Source: Marinobacterium_E sp035458585 (GTDB taxonomy: Bacteria > Pseudomonadota > Gammaproteobacteria > Pseudomonadales > Balneatricaceae). Taken from it: a DNA stretch of 64,000 bases. The stretch is taken from assembly GCA_035458585.1 (NCBI GenBank), contig DATHZN010000101.1:1-64000 (forward strand), in the 5' to 3' direction. Positions 24,979 through 33,817 of the stretch are shown piece by piece (the stretch's first letter is position 1; each line of letters starts with the position of its first letter). The notes below the pieces were generated by a model, which was given only the letters and a program-made list of their open reading frames with translations, was not told where the DNA came from and searched no databases. The position numbers were made by a program, and so were the translations under genes.

Positions 24979-26193
24979 ATGAAAACGATAAAAACACAGG
25001 TAGCGATCATCGGTGCTGGACCATCAGGTCTGCTGCTTGGGCAGTTACTGCATAAGTACGGTATCGATAACGTGATTCTCGAGCGCGTGACCGGCGATTA
25101 TGTGTTGGGTCGAATTCGGGCGGGTATATTGGAGCAGGGCTTCGCTAATCTGGTTCGCGAAGCGGGCGTTGAGCAACGCATGGAGACTGAAGGTCAGGTT
25201 CACGAGGGGGTTATCTTCTCTGTTGATGGGAAAGGGACGCGTGTAGACCTGAAAAGCCTGACTGGCGGTGATGTGGTGGTATGTTACGGCCAGGTTGAGA
25301 TCACACAGGATCTGATGGATGCGCGCACCGCTGCTAATCTTCCTACCTATTACGAAGTATCTGACGTCCAGCCGATGGACGTTATCAGCGATACGCCTTG
25401 CGTTCATTTTAGTCAGGGTGGAGAACAGTACCGACTGGATTGTGACTACATAGCTGGCTGCGACGGATTCCATGGTGTTTCACGTCAGACCATTCCTGCT
25501 GAGGTTCGTACCGAGTTTGAGCGTGTCTATCCCTTCGGATGGCTGGGTCTGCTGGCCGATGTCGCGCCCTGTCATGACGAGCTCATCTACGCTAAGTCTG
25601 AACGTGGCTTTGCACTTGCAAGTCAGCGCTCACCTACGCGCTCTCGATACTATCTGCAGGTGCCGCTGACGGATCGGGTTGAGGATTGGCCAGATGAGGT
25701 CTTCTGGGAGGAGCTAAAGAAGCGACTGCCGCCTGCTGTGGCTGCCAAGATGCAGACGGGTCCAAGCATCGAGAAGAGCATTGCACCGCTGCGCAGTTTC
25801 GTTTGCGAACCCATGCAGTACGGCAAGCTGTTCCTTGTCGGAGATGCGGCCCATATCGTTCCACCGACAGGCGCCAAGGGGCTGAACCTGGCGGCTGGTG
25901 ATGTGGCGACGCTGGTGAAGATCTTCCGACGAGTCTATGAAGAGGGGGACAAAGCCTGCACTGAACAGTACTCCGAGATCGCACTCCGTCGCGTCTGGAA
26001 TGCCGAACGCTACAGCTGGTGGCTAACCAGTTTGCTGCATGACTTTGGCGATGAGAAGGGAGACAGTGTCATGGATCCGCAGATGCGAGACCGATTTATG
26101 ACCTCGGAACTAAACTACTTTTTGCAGAGCGAGGCGGGCCGTCAAGTTATCGCTGAACAGTATGTCGGTCTCCCTTACGAAGACCTTCGGTAG
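24979..26193 (+). CDS. pobA: 4-Hydroxybenzoate 3-monooxygenase
   Basis: Flavoprotein that hydroxylates 4-hydroxybenzoate to protocatechuate with NADPH and oxygen. The 404 residues begin MKTIKTQVAIIGAGPSGLLLG with the FAD-binding GxGxxG. Further motifs are RIRAGILEQG, CDYIAGCDGFHG (DG motif) and LVGDAAHIVPPTGAKGLNLAAGD. ATG at 24979 is preferred to TTG at 24973, because GGGG ends 7 bases before it. No protocatechuate ring-cleavage genes lie in the window. It is probably controlled by the AraC-type gene just upstream. Confidence 0.95.
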   Translation: MKTIKTQVAIIGAGPSGLLLGQLLHKYGIDNVILERVTGDYVLGRIRAGILEQGFANLVREAGVEQRMETEGQVHEGVIFSVDGKGTRVDLKSLTGGDVVVCYGQVEITQDLMDARTAANLPTYYEVSDVQPMDVISDTPCVHFSQGGEQYRLDCDYIAGCDGFHGVSRQTIPAEVRTEFERVYPFGWLGLLADVAPCHDELIYAKSERGFALASQRSPTRSRYYLQVPLTDRVEDWPDEVFWEELKKRLPPAVAAKMQTGPSIEKSIAPLRSFVCEPMQYGKLFLVGDAAHIVPPTGAKGLNLAAGDVATLVKIFRRVYEEGDKACTEQYSEIALRRVWNAERYSWWLTSLLHDFGDEKGDSVMDPQMRDRFMTSELNYFLQSEAGRQVIAEQYVGLPYEDLR

Positions 26194-26414
26194 CCTCTAA
26201 TCAACTCTCTAGCTACCGAAAGAGCAAGCTGAATCGACTCAAGTCTTTTAAGACCGGTCTTAGTTCAACCGTCTCACAGCAACGGATCAGTGGTTTACTT
26301 TTTCTCTTCGCGGGTCAGAACGGGCCGCAAGGGGTGTAGACCCCCCCCAATCGCTGATACCAGTTCAGCTAGCAGTGGGTGAGCTTGCCGTCCTTGCCAG
26401 GCGAGTGAAGCGAA
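26194..26414. other. Intergenic region between convergent genes
   Basis: 221 bases with no ORF. It holds a perfect 14-base palindrome TAAGACCGGTCTTA (26249-26262) and a small hairpin GGGGT-GTAG-ACCCC (26331-26344) running into a C8 tract. Either could take part in ending the pobA or dehalogenase transcripts, but neither has a T-run. Confidence 0.5.
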
Positions 26415-27098
26415 TTAAGCCTGCTGCCTGTCCAGCGCAATAATCTGCTGAACCAGCTCGGTCATTGTTGAAGCAAAGGCATCGGGTCGTCGGTACTGAC
26501 TGTGGTAGGGGGCACCTGTGCGATCGATGTAGCCGGCCAGCATGCCCGCGCTCATAGCTCCGTGAGTATCCCAGTCATGGGTCGCGACGAGACGAAGCGC
26601 GTCTATCGGGCGTTGCAGTTGTTTAGCCGCGTATTGATACACCTTCGGATCGGGCTTGAAACTGCCGGTCTCCTCAACCGAGATACATTGATCAAAGAGG
26701 TCTAACAGACCTGAATGGCTGATCTGTGAGGTAACCAGCTGTATAGACGAGTTGGTAAAAGCGACTGTGCGATACCCTTTCGAGCGCAGCTGTTTAAGTG
26801 CTTCCGGCATATCAGGGTGCGCGGGCAAGGTAGCAAAGGCGCTCAGAATCCGTTGCCGGGCCTCCTCTGTGAGATCAATGTTCATACGAGCCGCCAGAGT
26901 GCTTAGCATGATTGCGGCTAGCGATCCAAAGTCACTCTTCACACCCGTCAAAGCACAGACGTTAGAACTGTGAAGAAGCATAGAGAACCAGCTAGTCGTA
27001 ATAAGCGGATTACCGAAAGTTTCAGCGAAGAGAGGTCTCAGGGAACTCAGATCCAGTACGGTCTCGTTAATATCAAACAGAAGGGTGTCGCGTTGCAT
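26415..27098 (-). CDS. Haloacid dehalogenase type II-like HAD hydrolase
   Basis: A 227-residue HAD protein resembling (S)-2-haloacid dehalogenases. The nucleophile motif is LFDINETVLD (Asp8 region), motif II is AFTNSS, the lysine is in GSFKPDPKVYQYAA, and the acidic motif is ATHDWDTHGAMSAG. The DxNET variant occurs in many annotated type II enzymes, not all of which are proven to release halide. The substrate is therefore uncertain. It stands alone between pobA and the c-di-GMP gene. Confidence 0.78.
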   Translation of the reverse strand: MQRDTLLFDINETVLDLSSLRPLFAETFGNPLITTSWFSMLLHSSNVCALTGVKSDFGSLAAIMLSTLAARMNIDLTEEARQRILSAFATLPAHPDMPEALKQLRSKGYRTVAFTNSSIQLVTSQISHSGLLDLFDQCISVEETGSFKPDPKVYQYAAKQLQRPIDALRLVATHDWDTHGAMSAGMLAGYIDRTGAPYHSQYRRPDAFASTMTELVQQIIALDRQQA

Positions 27099-27427
27099 TT
27101 ACTGCCTCTATTGTCGGTTGCTGGCGTTTGACCAGTCTAGCCCAAGACTGGGTGCAGCCCAATATAGGTTTTTCACTCTTTTAGAGCCCCTACAACAACA
27201 GGCTCCGCCTCGATCTGTAATCCACTGTGCCCGATTGCACCGAACTCAATGAATCTTACTCAAGGCTTAACGTGGACAGTCGTCATGAATGGACTAGACT
27301 GATGCTAGGTTGATTTGAACATCCTGTTGGGCGCACTAATTCGGTCTGATTCGTAGTTTTGTCATTGAATTAATAATGTTGCGGCGCATAAAACGTCGCG
27401 CGCTCGGAATAATTTGTACAAGTATCT
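27099..27427. other. Intergenic region, no gene recognised
   Basis: 329 bases between divergent genes. No protein of believable composition, no tRNA and no strong repeat were found. Promoters for the dehalogenase (minus) and the GGDEF-EAL gene (plus) should lie here. Confidence 0.5.
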
Positions 27428-30400
27428 ATGACAGAACTTATCCAGCAATACGCGTCTATTATCGCCAACCTCTGTTTGCTTTTGGTGCTTACCATAGCTG
27501 CCTTACCGGTGCTATTCAGAGGCACTCAATTTGCCCGTCAGAATTGGAAAGTGTCTATCGGGGCTGGGGTGCTCTCTGGTGCGGCAATCATAATCTCCCT
27601 CAACCTGTCGTTTGAAATCAGTGACGGCGTAATGACCGACTTGCGCACGCTACCAGCGCTAATGAGTGGCATAGTGGGTGGTCCACTCGCAGCAATATCT
27701 GCAGCTCTAATTGGGGGAGTTGCCAGTTGGTATCTGGGCGGCTCGGGCTCGATTTCAGGCGTGATCAACATCATCATTCCGGCTGCGATTGGCTGGATGT
27801 TGTGGCGAGTTGCGAGGGTCCATTCGTTCTCTATCAACCCTAAGCATTTAGTAATAGTTGTTGCGCTTTGTGGTCTGCTCGCTATTCCGATCGGACTACT
27901 ATTTATCCCCGCAACGCGAGAGTGGCACCTGCCCCTTTGGATTAAATTTGCAGGTATGCCCACCGCTTTTAGTCTTGTCGTTCTTGCTGCAATGGGCTCT
28001 GCATGGAGGGTATTTCAGCGTTTGGAAAGCGCCAACACATCGCTACATAACGCCATATCAGTTGAGCGAGCCACCTTGCAAGAGGCCAATATCTCGTTAG
28101 ATTCGAGCAACGAGAGGCTCCAGCTAGCGCTCCATGGTGCAAATATTGGGCTCTGGGAATGGAATCCTGCCACAGGTGAGATCTGGGTTGATGAGCGTTG
28201 GAGTGAAATGCTGGGTTACGCCGTTGACGAGATTGAACCGACCATTGAAAGTTGGTCGAACAAAGTACACCCCGACGATTTGGAGACCTGTCTAAATAAG
28301 TTAAATGAACATATTGAGGGGGTGGCAGAGTTTTATGAGTGCATCCACCGAATGCGCCACAAAGCAGGTCATTGGATAACGGTGAAGGATATTGGACGCG
28401 TCACTGAACGAGATTCGAATGGACGGGTGGTGCGTTTTACGGGTTCTCATCAGGACATCAGCGTTCTGGTAGATCAGCATCTTGAGGCGGAACGATCACT
28501 GCAACAACTAAACGATATCGTTGCTGCCGGACGAATCGGTCTTTTTGTGCATCACGTTGCCGACGACCGTCTTGAGACCAATCAGACGTTTCGCGACATA
28601 TTCGAGCTTTCCGAGTCAGATTTTCCGGTGATTAGTCGAGATCACATGAATATGCGCTACCATCCCGACTTTGTGGAGGGTTACAGGATTGATCAGGAAG
28701 CGGCGCTAGTGAGTGCTGTGAATCTGAAGCATAAACGGGTCTTAAAGATGCCGGACGGCAAAGAGAAGCATGTGGTTGTTAGTGCTCATGTCGAACGCCA
28801 AGCAGGTGTCGCCATAGCGGTTGTTGGCAGTATTTTGGATCAAACCAGTGAGGTGGTCCGGCAGCGCGAGTTAGAGCAGACCGCGCGAGAGAAAACTCAG
28901 CTTCTCAGTGCAGTGAAATTCGAACTGCGTCGCGAACAGCTTGCAAGTGAGATAGGTTACGGCTGTAAATGGGAGCTTGATCTTGCTGAGAATAAGATCC
29001 GACCGGATAAAGCGCTGGCCCGATGGTACGGTCCGCGTTGGGTGCCGGGTGAATGGTATCCGGCGGATGAGCTCCTTCTGGCGATACCAGAGGATTGGCA
29101 ACTGACGGTAGAGCAGCAGATGCGAGAGGCGAGCCTGGGGGCTAGCGCTGACCCCTCTGGCTATCTGCTCAACACGCAGTACCCCTTTTATCGGGCTGAT
29201 ACCCAGCAGACTATCTGGCTTAAGGTCTATGGTAGGGTAACTCGTTTTGATGGGCGGGACGTCTTTGTAGGGCAGTCTATTGATATTACTGAGGAACACC
29301 AGCAGCGCGAGCAGCTGATACACCTAGCGTTTCATGACCCACTCACTGAGCTTCCGAATCGCCAAAAGGCGCTTGAGATATTGAGTGAGGATTTTTCGGA
29401 GGATTCAGGCAGGCACGCGGCCGCGGTGAAGGTGGGCATCGAGCAGTTCCGACACTACAACAATATCTTTGGGGCCAGGTTTGGTGACCAGATACTGCTT
29501 GGCGTATCGGCGGCGCTAAAAGCCTGTCTGACGGAATCACAGCAACTATTTAGAATGCCGGGCGGCGTCTTTCTGATCTTGCTGGATAACATTAGGCATA
29601 GCGATGAGCTTGAGGATTTCTGCAAAGGCTTAATGCGCCAGTTTGAAGCAGCACTGGATGGAGATTCCTCGCATGTCCTGCGAAGAGTAGCTCTGGGGGC
29701 TGCTTTGGCTGATGCACACAACTCTGATCCTGAAATACTGTTACAAGAGGCTGAGATCGCACTGGCAGAGGCTAAACGCCAATCTACGAAAAAATTTAGC
29801 CTATTCAGAGAGGCGATGAGGGATCACTTAAATCGGACTATGCAGCTACAGAGCGAGTTAAGAGCAGCGATTAAGAACAGAGAGTTTGAACTCCTTTATC
29901 AACCTCAGTACGACACGCGTCTGAAGAGATTTATTGGCGCTGAAGCCCTGATTCGCTGGAATCATCCGCAGAGGGGTAGGGTCTCGCCAGCGGAGTTTAT
30001 CCCAATCGCTGAGGAGAGCGATCTGATTATCGAAATCACTCGCTGGGTGCTGGACGCCGCTTGTGCTCAGGCAAGAGTCTGGGAGCGAGCCGGTTGGCAA
30101 ACGTTCAAAGTTTCGGTCAATCTATCAGCGAAACATTTTGAATCCCGCTCGATTGATAATGATATTCAGACCGCGCTTACACTTAATCAGCTCAATCCAG
30201 AGCGACTAGAGCTTGAGCTCACAGAATCGGCCCTATTCGATACATCAAGCACGCCTAAAGCGCTTCTGCAGCGTTGGAGCGAGCAGGGCATATCGCTGGC
30301 CATCGACGATTTCGGCACCGGGTATTCGAATCTGGCTCTTTTGTCTGAGTTGCCGATCGACAAGCTTAAGATAGATCAATCATTTGTACGCGAGTTTTCG

Positions 30401-30637
30401 ACCAACAAGAGTAAACGAGTTGTTGTACAGATGACTGCATTGATGGCACGCACGTTAAAAATGTCGACGGTGGTTGAGGGTGCTGAGACCCAACGGGTTG
30501 TGGACGCTTTAGCCGCCATGGGTTGCCCCGTTGTTCAGGGTTATGCAATCTCAAAACCGATCACCGCTGAAGAACTTGAGAAATTGGTAGCTGGAAAGGT
30601 GGATACCACTGCTCAAGTAGATAAACTGAATCAATAG
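27428..30637 (+). CDS. Membrane PAS-GGDEF-EAL protein, probable c-di-GMP phosphodiesterase
   Basis: A 1069-residue signalling protein. The first 200 residues hold several membrane helices with the pattern of the 5TM-LYT sensor (GGPLAAISAALIGGVASWYLGG region). PAS modules fill about 220-620, including one with the usual PAS/PAC pattern near GLWEWNPATGEIWVDERWSEML. The GGDEF domain (about 630-790) is degenerate: PGGVF (711-715) replaces GGDEF. The EAL domain (about 810-1050) keeps EALIRW (E839) and DDFGTGYSNL, so phosphodiesterase activity is likely. The degenerate domain may bind GTP as a regulator. Confidence 0.9.
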   Translation: MTELIQQYASIIANLCLLLVLTIAALPVLFRGTQFARQNWKVSIGAGVLSGAAIIISLNLSFEISDGVMTDLRTLPALMSGIVGGPLAAISAALIGGVASWYLGGSGSISGVINIIIPAAIGWMLWRVARVHSFSINPKHLVIVVALCGLLAIPIGLLFIPATREWHLPLWIKFAGMPTAFSLVVLAAMGSAWRVFQRLESANTSLHNAISVERATLQEANISLDSSNERLQLALHGANIGLWEWNPATGEIWVDERWSEMLGYAVDEIEPTIESWSNKVHPDDLETCLNKLNEHIEGVAEFYECIHRMRHKAGHWITVKDIGRVTERDSNGRVVRFTGSHQDISVLVDQHLEAERSLQQLNDIVAAGRIGLFVHHVADDRLETNQTFRDIFELSESDFPVISRDHMNMRYHPDFVEGYRIDQEAALVSAVNLKHKRVLKMPDGKEKHVVVSAHVERQAGVAIAVVGSILDQTSEVVRQRELEQTAREKTQLLSAVKFELRREQLASEIGYGCKWELDLAENKIRPDKALARWYGPRWVPGEWYPADELLLAIPEDWQLTVEQQMREASLGASADPSGYLLNTQYPFYRADTQQTIWLKVYGRVTRFDGRDVFVGQSIDITEEHQQREQLIHLAFHDPLTELPNRQKALEILSEDFSEDSGRHAAAVKVGIEQFRHYNNIFGARFGDQILLGVSAALKACLTESQQLFRMPGGVFLILLDNIRHSDELEDFCKGLMRQFEAALDGDSSHVLRRVALGAALADAHNSDPEILLQEAEIALAEAKRQSTKKFSLFREAMRDHLNRTMQLQSELRAAIKNREFELLYQPQYDTRLKRFIGAEALIRWNHPQRGRVSPAEFIPIAEESDLIIEITRWVLDAACAQARVWERAGWQTFKVSVNLSAKHFESRSIDNDIQTALTLNQLNPERLELELTESALFDTSSTPKALLQRWSEQGISLAIDDFGTGYSNLALLSELPIDKLKIDQSFVREFSTNKSKRVVVQMTALMARTLKMSTVVEGAETQRVVDALAAMGCPVVQGYAISKPITAEELEKLVAGKVDTTAQVDKLNQ

Positions 30638-30682
30638 ACCCTCTAGATCATCTCCAAAGATCAGGATAGTGCGGAGCTTTGC

Positions 30683-31477
30683 ATGAATATTAACGATGCG
30701 AAAATTGCTGCTGAACTTTTACACAAGACTTTGCGCGAAGGCTCTGTTATCGAAGCCCTCAATCCTGAACTGCGGCCGAGTGACAGAGCGGAGGGCTATC
30801 TAATTCAACAGCAACTGGAAGCTTACAGCCAACATCCTGTCTATGGCTGGAAAATAGCGGCTACGAGTGAGGCTGGCCAGCAGCATATTGGTATCGATGG
30901 TCCTATTGCAGGGCGTATTTTCGCTGAAACCGTTCTCTCCTTTGGTGAGTTGGTACCTTTTGGTGCTAATCGTATGCGCGTTGTGGAGGCTGAATTTGCG
31001 TTTCATTTGGGGCGAGATATCCCGCCACGCGAGTCAGCATATGGAGTTGATGAGGTGATTGAGTCGGTGGGCCAGTTGCATTTAGCATTGGAGATCCCCG
31101 ACTCTCGCTTTGAGGATTTTGTGACTGCCGGGGGGCCGCAGTTAATTGCGGATAACGCCTGCGCTTATCGTTTTATTCTGGGTCCAGTGGTACCAGCGAG
31201 CTGGAGAGAGTTAGATCTCGCCGCTCATCAAGTAGTTGGCCGGGTTAATCAGACGCAGGTGTTTGAGGGTTGCGGTGCAAACGTTCTTGGTGATCCGCGA
31301 GTTGCTCTCACCTGGCTAGTCAATGAACTCTCAGGAATGGGTATTGGGCTCAGAGCCGGACAGATAGTTACAACTGGGACGACGACCGTCCCTATGCCGG
31401 TTAATCCTGGCGATTACATAGAAGCAGATTTTGGTGCGTTGGGCCATTTGAGTTGTCAGTTTGGTATAGACGACTAA
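30683..31477 (+). CDS. 2-keto-4-pentenoate hydratase-like protein (MhpD family)
   Basis: A 264-residue member of the fumarylacetoacetase-like fold. Relatives add water to 2-hydroxypenta-2,4-dienoate, a product of aromatic meta-cleavage, or act on related 2-oxo acids. Visible motifs are GWKIAATSEAGQQHIG, the metal-ligand stretch VVEAEFAFHLGRDIPP and TGTTTVPMPVNPGDYIEADFG. It sits 45 bases after the GGDEF-EAL gene with no aldolase or dehydrogenase partner. Its pathway is therefore not evident, and a standalone hydratase or decarboxylase-like function is possible. Confidence 0.8.
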   Translation: MNINDAKIAAELLHKTLREGSVIEALNPELRPSDRAEGYLIQQQLEAYSQHPVYGWKIAATSEAGQQHIGIDGPIAGRIFAETVLSFGELVPFGANRMRVVEAEFAFHLGRDIPPRESAYGVDEVIESVGQLHLALEIPDSRFEDFVTAGGPQLIADNACAYRFILGPVVPASWRELDLAAHQVVGRVNQTQVFEGCGANVLGDPRVALTWLVNELSGMGIGLRAGQIVTTGTTTVPMPVNPGDYIEADFGALGHLSCQFGIDD

Positions 31478-31704
31478 GACCGTCTTCGCCATTAAGCAGA
31501 AAAGCCGCTAATTCCCTATTCGCTTTCTTCATGAAGTCGACACGTTCTGCTGCTTGGATTGATGTCTGCAGTGATTTTTGAGACCGCCGTGCTTTGTTCA
31601 GGCCGCTGTATGAAAAAACCTCAGCGAATTAAGAAGAATTCCCATTGCACCCTCTTCTCAACCGTCTATACCTAATGAGTAAAGACGAGCGAGAGAGCGC
31701 CGCA

Positions 31705-32064
31705 ATGTATGTTTTAATTGATGATGACCCATTAATTCGAATGGTTTTTGAAGATATCATGCAGGCCGAGGGGCATCAGATTCAGGCTTATGGGGCTGCT
31801 GCTGACGCTGTTGATACGCTCCTTAGTCAGGAACTCGAGGGGTTAATCATCGATTATCATCTTGGCGAGCAAAGTGGAGTGAAGATGGTACATCAGTTGC
31901 AACAGGATGGTTTGCTTACTGATTTGCCAATTATGGTGATGAGTGCGGACTCAAGTGACGAGGTTATTCAAGACTGCGAGAGTCACCACTTACCTTTTGT
32001 CTCCAAAAGCGATCCCGATCTCTTCGCTAAGATTTATGATGAGATGTCTCTGCACGCTGACTGA
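31705..32064 (+). CDS. Single-domain response regulator (CheY-like receiver)
   Basis: A receiver domain of about 120 residues without an output domain. MYVLIDDDPLIRMVFEDIM carries the acidic pair, IIDYHLGEQSG the phosphoacceptor aspartate, VMSADSSDE the conserved Ser/Thr position, and VSKSDP the lysine. ATG at 31705 is chosen because GAGAGAG at 31691-31697 stands 7 bases upstream and the frame then begins exactly at the domain. ATG at 31675 is an alternative. No kinase is adjacent. Partners could be the orphan hybrid kinase elsewhere in the window, but this is not shown. Confidence 0.82.
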   Translation: MYVLIDDDPLIRMVFEDIMQAEGHQIQAYGAAADAVDTLLSQELEGLIIDYHLGEQSGVKMVHQLQQDGLLTDLPIMVMSADSSDEVIQDCESHHLPFVSKSDPDLFAKIYDEMSLHAD

Positions 32065-32104
32065 GCAGGCGGCTAGCATCAAACCTGTGTACTCGCGCTA
32101 ATGT

Positions 32105-32137
32105 AAAAAGGCGACGCTCTTTCGAGGTCGCCTTTTT
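32105..32137. terminator. Bidirectional terminator
   Basis: AAAAAGGCGAC (32105-32115) and GTCGCCTTTTT (32127-32137) form a perfect 11-bp stem, with further CTC/GAG pairing in the loop. It lies between the convergent receiver gene and mmsA and has T-tracts on both strands. Confidence 0.9.
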
Positions 32138-32150
32138 CAATTGCTCAGAT

Positions 32151-33650
32151 TTACTTCATGGTCGGCATTGAGAATTCCGGTCCCGCGCTCAGACCGGTTG
32201 GCCAGCGTGCAGTAATCGTCTTCATGCGGGTGTAGAAGCGTACGCCATCTGGACCGTGCATGTGCAGCGGACCAAAGAGCGAGCGCTTCCAGCCGCCGAA
32301 GCTGTGGAATGCCATAGGTACTGGGATTGGCACGTTTACACCAACCATGCCGACCTGCACGTTCTCACAGAAATTACGCGCAGTATCACCGTCACGGGTG
32401 AAGATCGCAGTACCGTTACCGTACTCGTGATCGTTGATCAGTTTGAGCGCTTCTTCGTAGCTGTTCACGCGAACGACTGATAGTACAGGGCCGAAGATCT
32501 CTTCGTTGTAGATGCGCATGCCGGGTTTCACATGGTCGAACAGTGTCGGGCCAACAAAGTACCCCTTGTCATGATCGACAACGTTGAAGTTGCGTCCGTC
32601 TACCACCAGAGTGGCGCCCTCTTCAACACCTGAATCGATGTAACCTAGTACCTTATCCGCGTGTACACGGCTTACCAGTGGACCCATGTGAGGCTCAGGA
32701 GATGTCATGCCGTTACCGACAGACATCTTCTCGATCTCTGCAGTCATGTCTTTGATCAGGTGATCAGCAACTTCATCGCCGACACATACAGCAACAGAGA
32801 TCGCCATGCAGCGCTCTCCAGCAGAACCGTAAGCGGCCCCCATCAGAGAGCTGATAACCTGAGATGGCTCAGCGTCCGGCATGACGATCATGTGGTTTTT
32901 CGCTCCACCCAAGGCCTGTACACGCTTGCCATGTGCACTTGCAGTTGAGTAGATATATTCAGCGATCGGAGTAGAACCGACGAAGCTCACAGCCTGAACT
33001 GCTTCGTCAGTCAACAGAACGTCTACTGCCTCTTTGTCGCCGTTGATAATGTTGAACACACCATCAGGCAGGCCAGCTTCTTTTAATAGCTCAGCTAGAC
33101 GCATGGTAGTCGAAGGATCTTTCTCAGAGGGCTTCATGACGAAAGTGTTACCACAGGCGATAGCGACCGGGAACATCCACATTGGAACCATTGCTGGGAA
33201 GTTGAATGGGCTGATACCTGCACAGACACCCATTGGCATCATCTGGCTGTAGCTGTCTACGCCACGACCAACGTTGAGGCTGTGCTCGCCTTTGAGCAGA
33301 TGAGGAATACCACAGGCAAACTCAACGACTTCCAAACCGCGAGTCAGTTCGCCTTTAGCGTCAGAGTAGACTTTGCCGTGCTCAGTGGTGATCAGTTCAG
33401 CCAGTTCGTCTGCATTCTTCTCTACCAGTTCTTTGAATTTGAACATGATGCGCGCACGGTTCAGCGGCGTTACCTTGCTCCAACTTTTAAAAGCCTCCTG
33501 AGCGGTCGCGATAGCGGCGCGTGTCTCATCTGCCGTAGAGAGAGCGACTTCCTTGGTCTGAGCACCAGTTGCTGGGTTGTAAACAGGTGCAGTACGACCT
33601 GAGTTAGACGCGACATGCTGGCCGCCAATGTAGTTACCAACGATAGCCAT
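32151..33650 (-). CDS. mmsA: Methylmalonate-semialdehyde dehydrogenase (CoA-acylating)
   Basis: Oxidises methylmalonate or malonate semialdehyde to propionyl-CoA or acetyl-CoA with NAD, ending valine, thymine or inositol catabolism (where it is called IolA). The 499 residues show the ALDH motifs GISPFNFPAMVPMWMFP, the catalytic cysteine in GSAGERCMAISVAV and FGPVLSVVRV, in the arrangement specific to MmsA. An iol cluster begins 6 kb away, so an inositol role is plausible alongside valine. GGAGAG precedes the ATG. A LysR gene is divergent. Confidence 0.94.
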   Translation of the reverse strand: MAIVGNYIGGQHVASNSGRTAPVYNPATGAQTKEVALSTADETRAAIATAQEAFKSWSKVTPLNRARIMFKFKELVEKNADELAELITTEHGKVYSDAKGELTRGLEVVEFACGIPHLLKGEHSLNVGRGVDSYSQMMPMGVCAGISPFNFPAMVPMWMFPVAIACGNTFVMKPSEKDPSTTMRLAELLKEAGLPDGVFNIINGDKEAVDVLLTDEAVQAVSFVGSTPIAEYIYSTASAHGKRVQALGGAKNHMIVMPDAEPSQVISSLMGAAYGSAGERCMAISVAVCVGDEVADHLIKDMTAEIEKMSVGNGMTSPEPHMGPLVSRVHADKVLGYIDSGVEEGATLVVDGRNFNVVDHDKGYFVGPTLFDHVKPGMRIYNEEIFGPVLSVVRVNSYEEALKLINDHEYGNGTAIFTRDGDTARNFCENVQVGMVGVNVPIPVPMAFHSFGGWKRSLFGPLHMHGPDGVRFYTRMKTITARWPTGLSAGPEFSMPTMK

Positions 33651-33817
33651 AGTATCTCTCCTTTGTTTGTGTGGCTTGATTAAACATCATCAAATATGAG
33701 GCTACAATAGAAAATAATTCGTATATGATGTGTCAAAAATGATGCATCTAGATCGATTTATCATAGGTGCTGAAGCTTTAAGCGTTCGCACAGCAGAGAC
33801 GAGACAAGGAGCGCATC

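Noticed and set aside
26341..26348. C8 tract as a phase-variation site
   Set aside because: It lies between the ends of two convergent genes, not in a promoter or reading frame, so length changes would switch nothing obvious.
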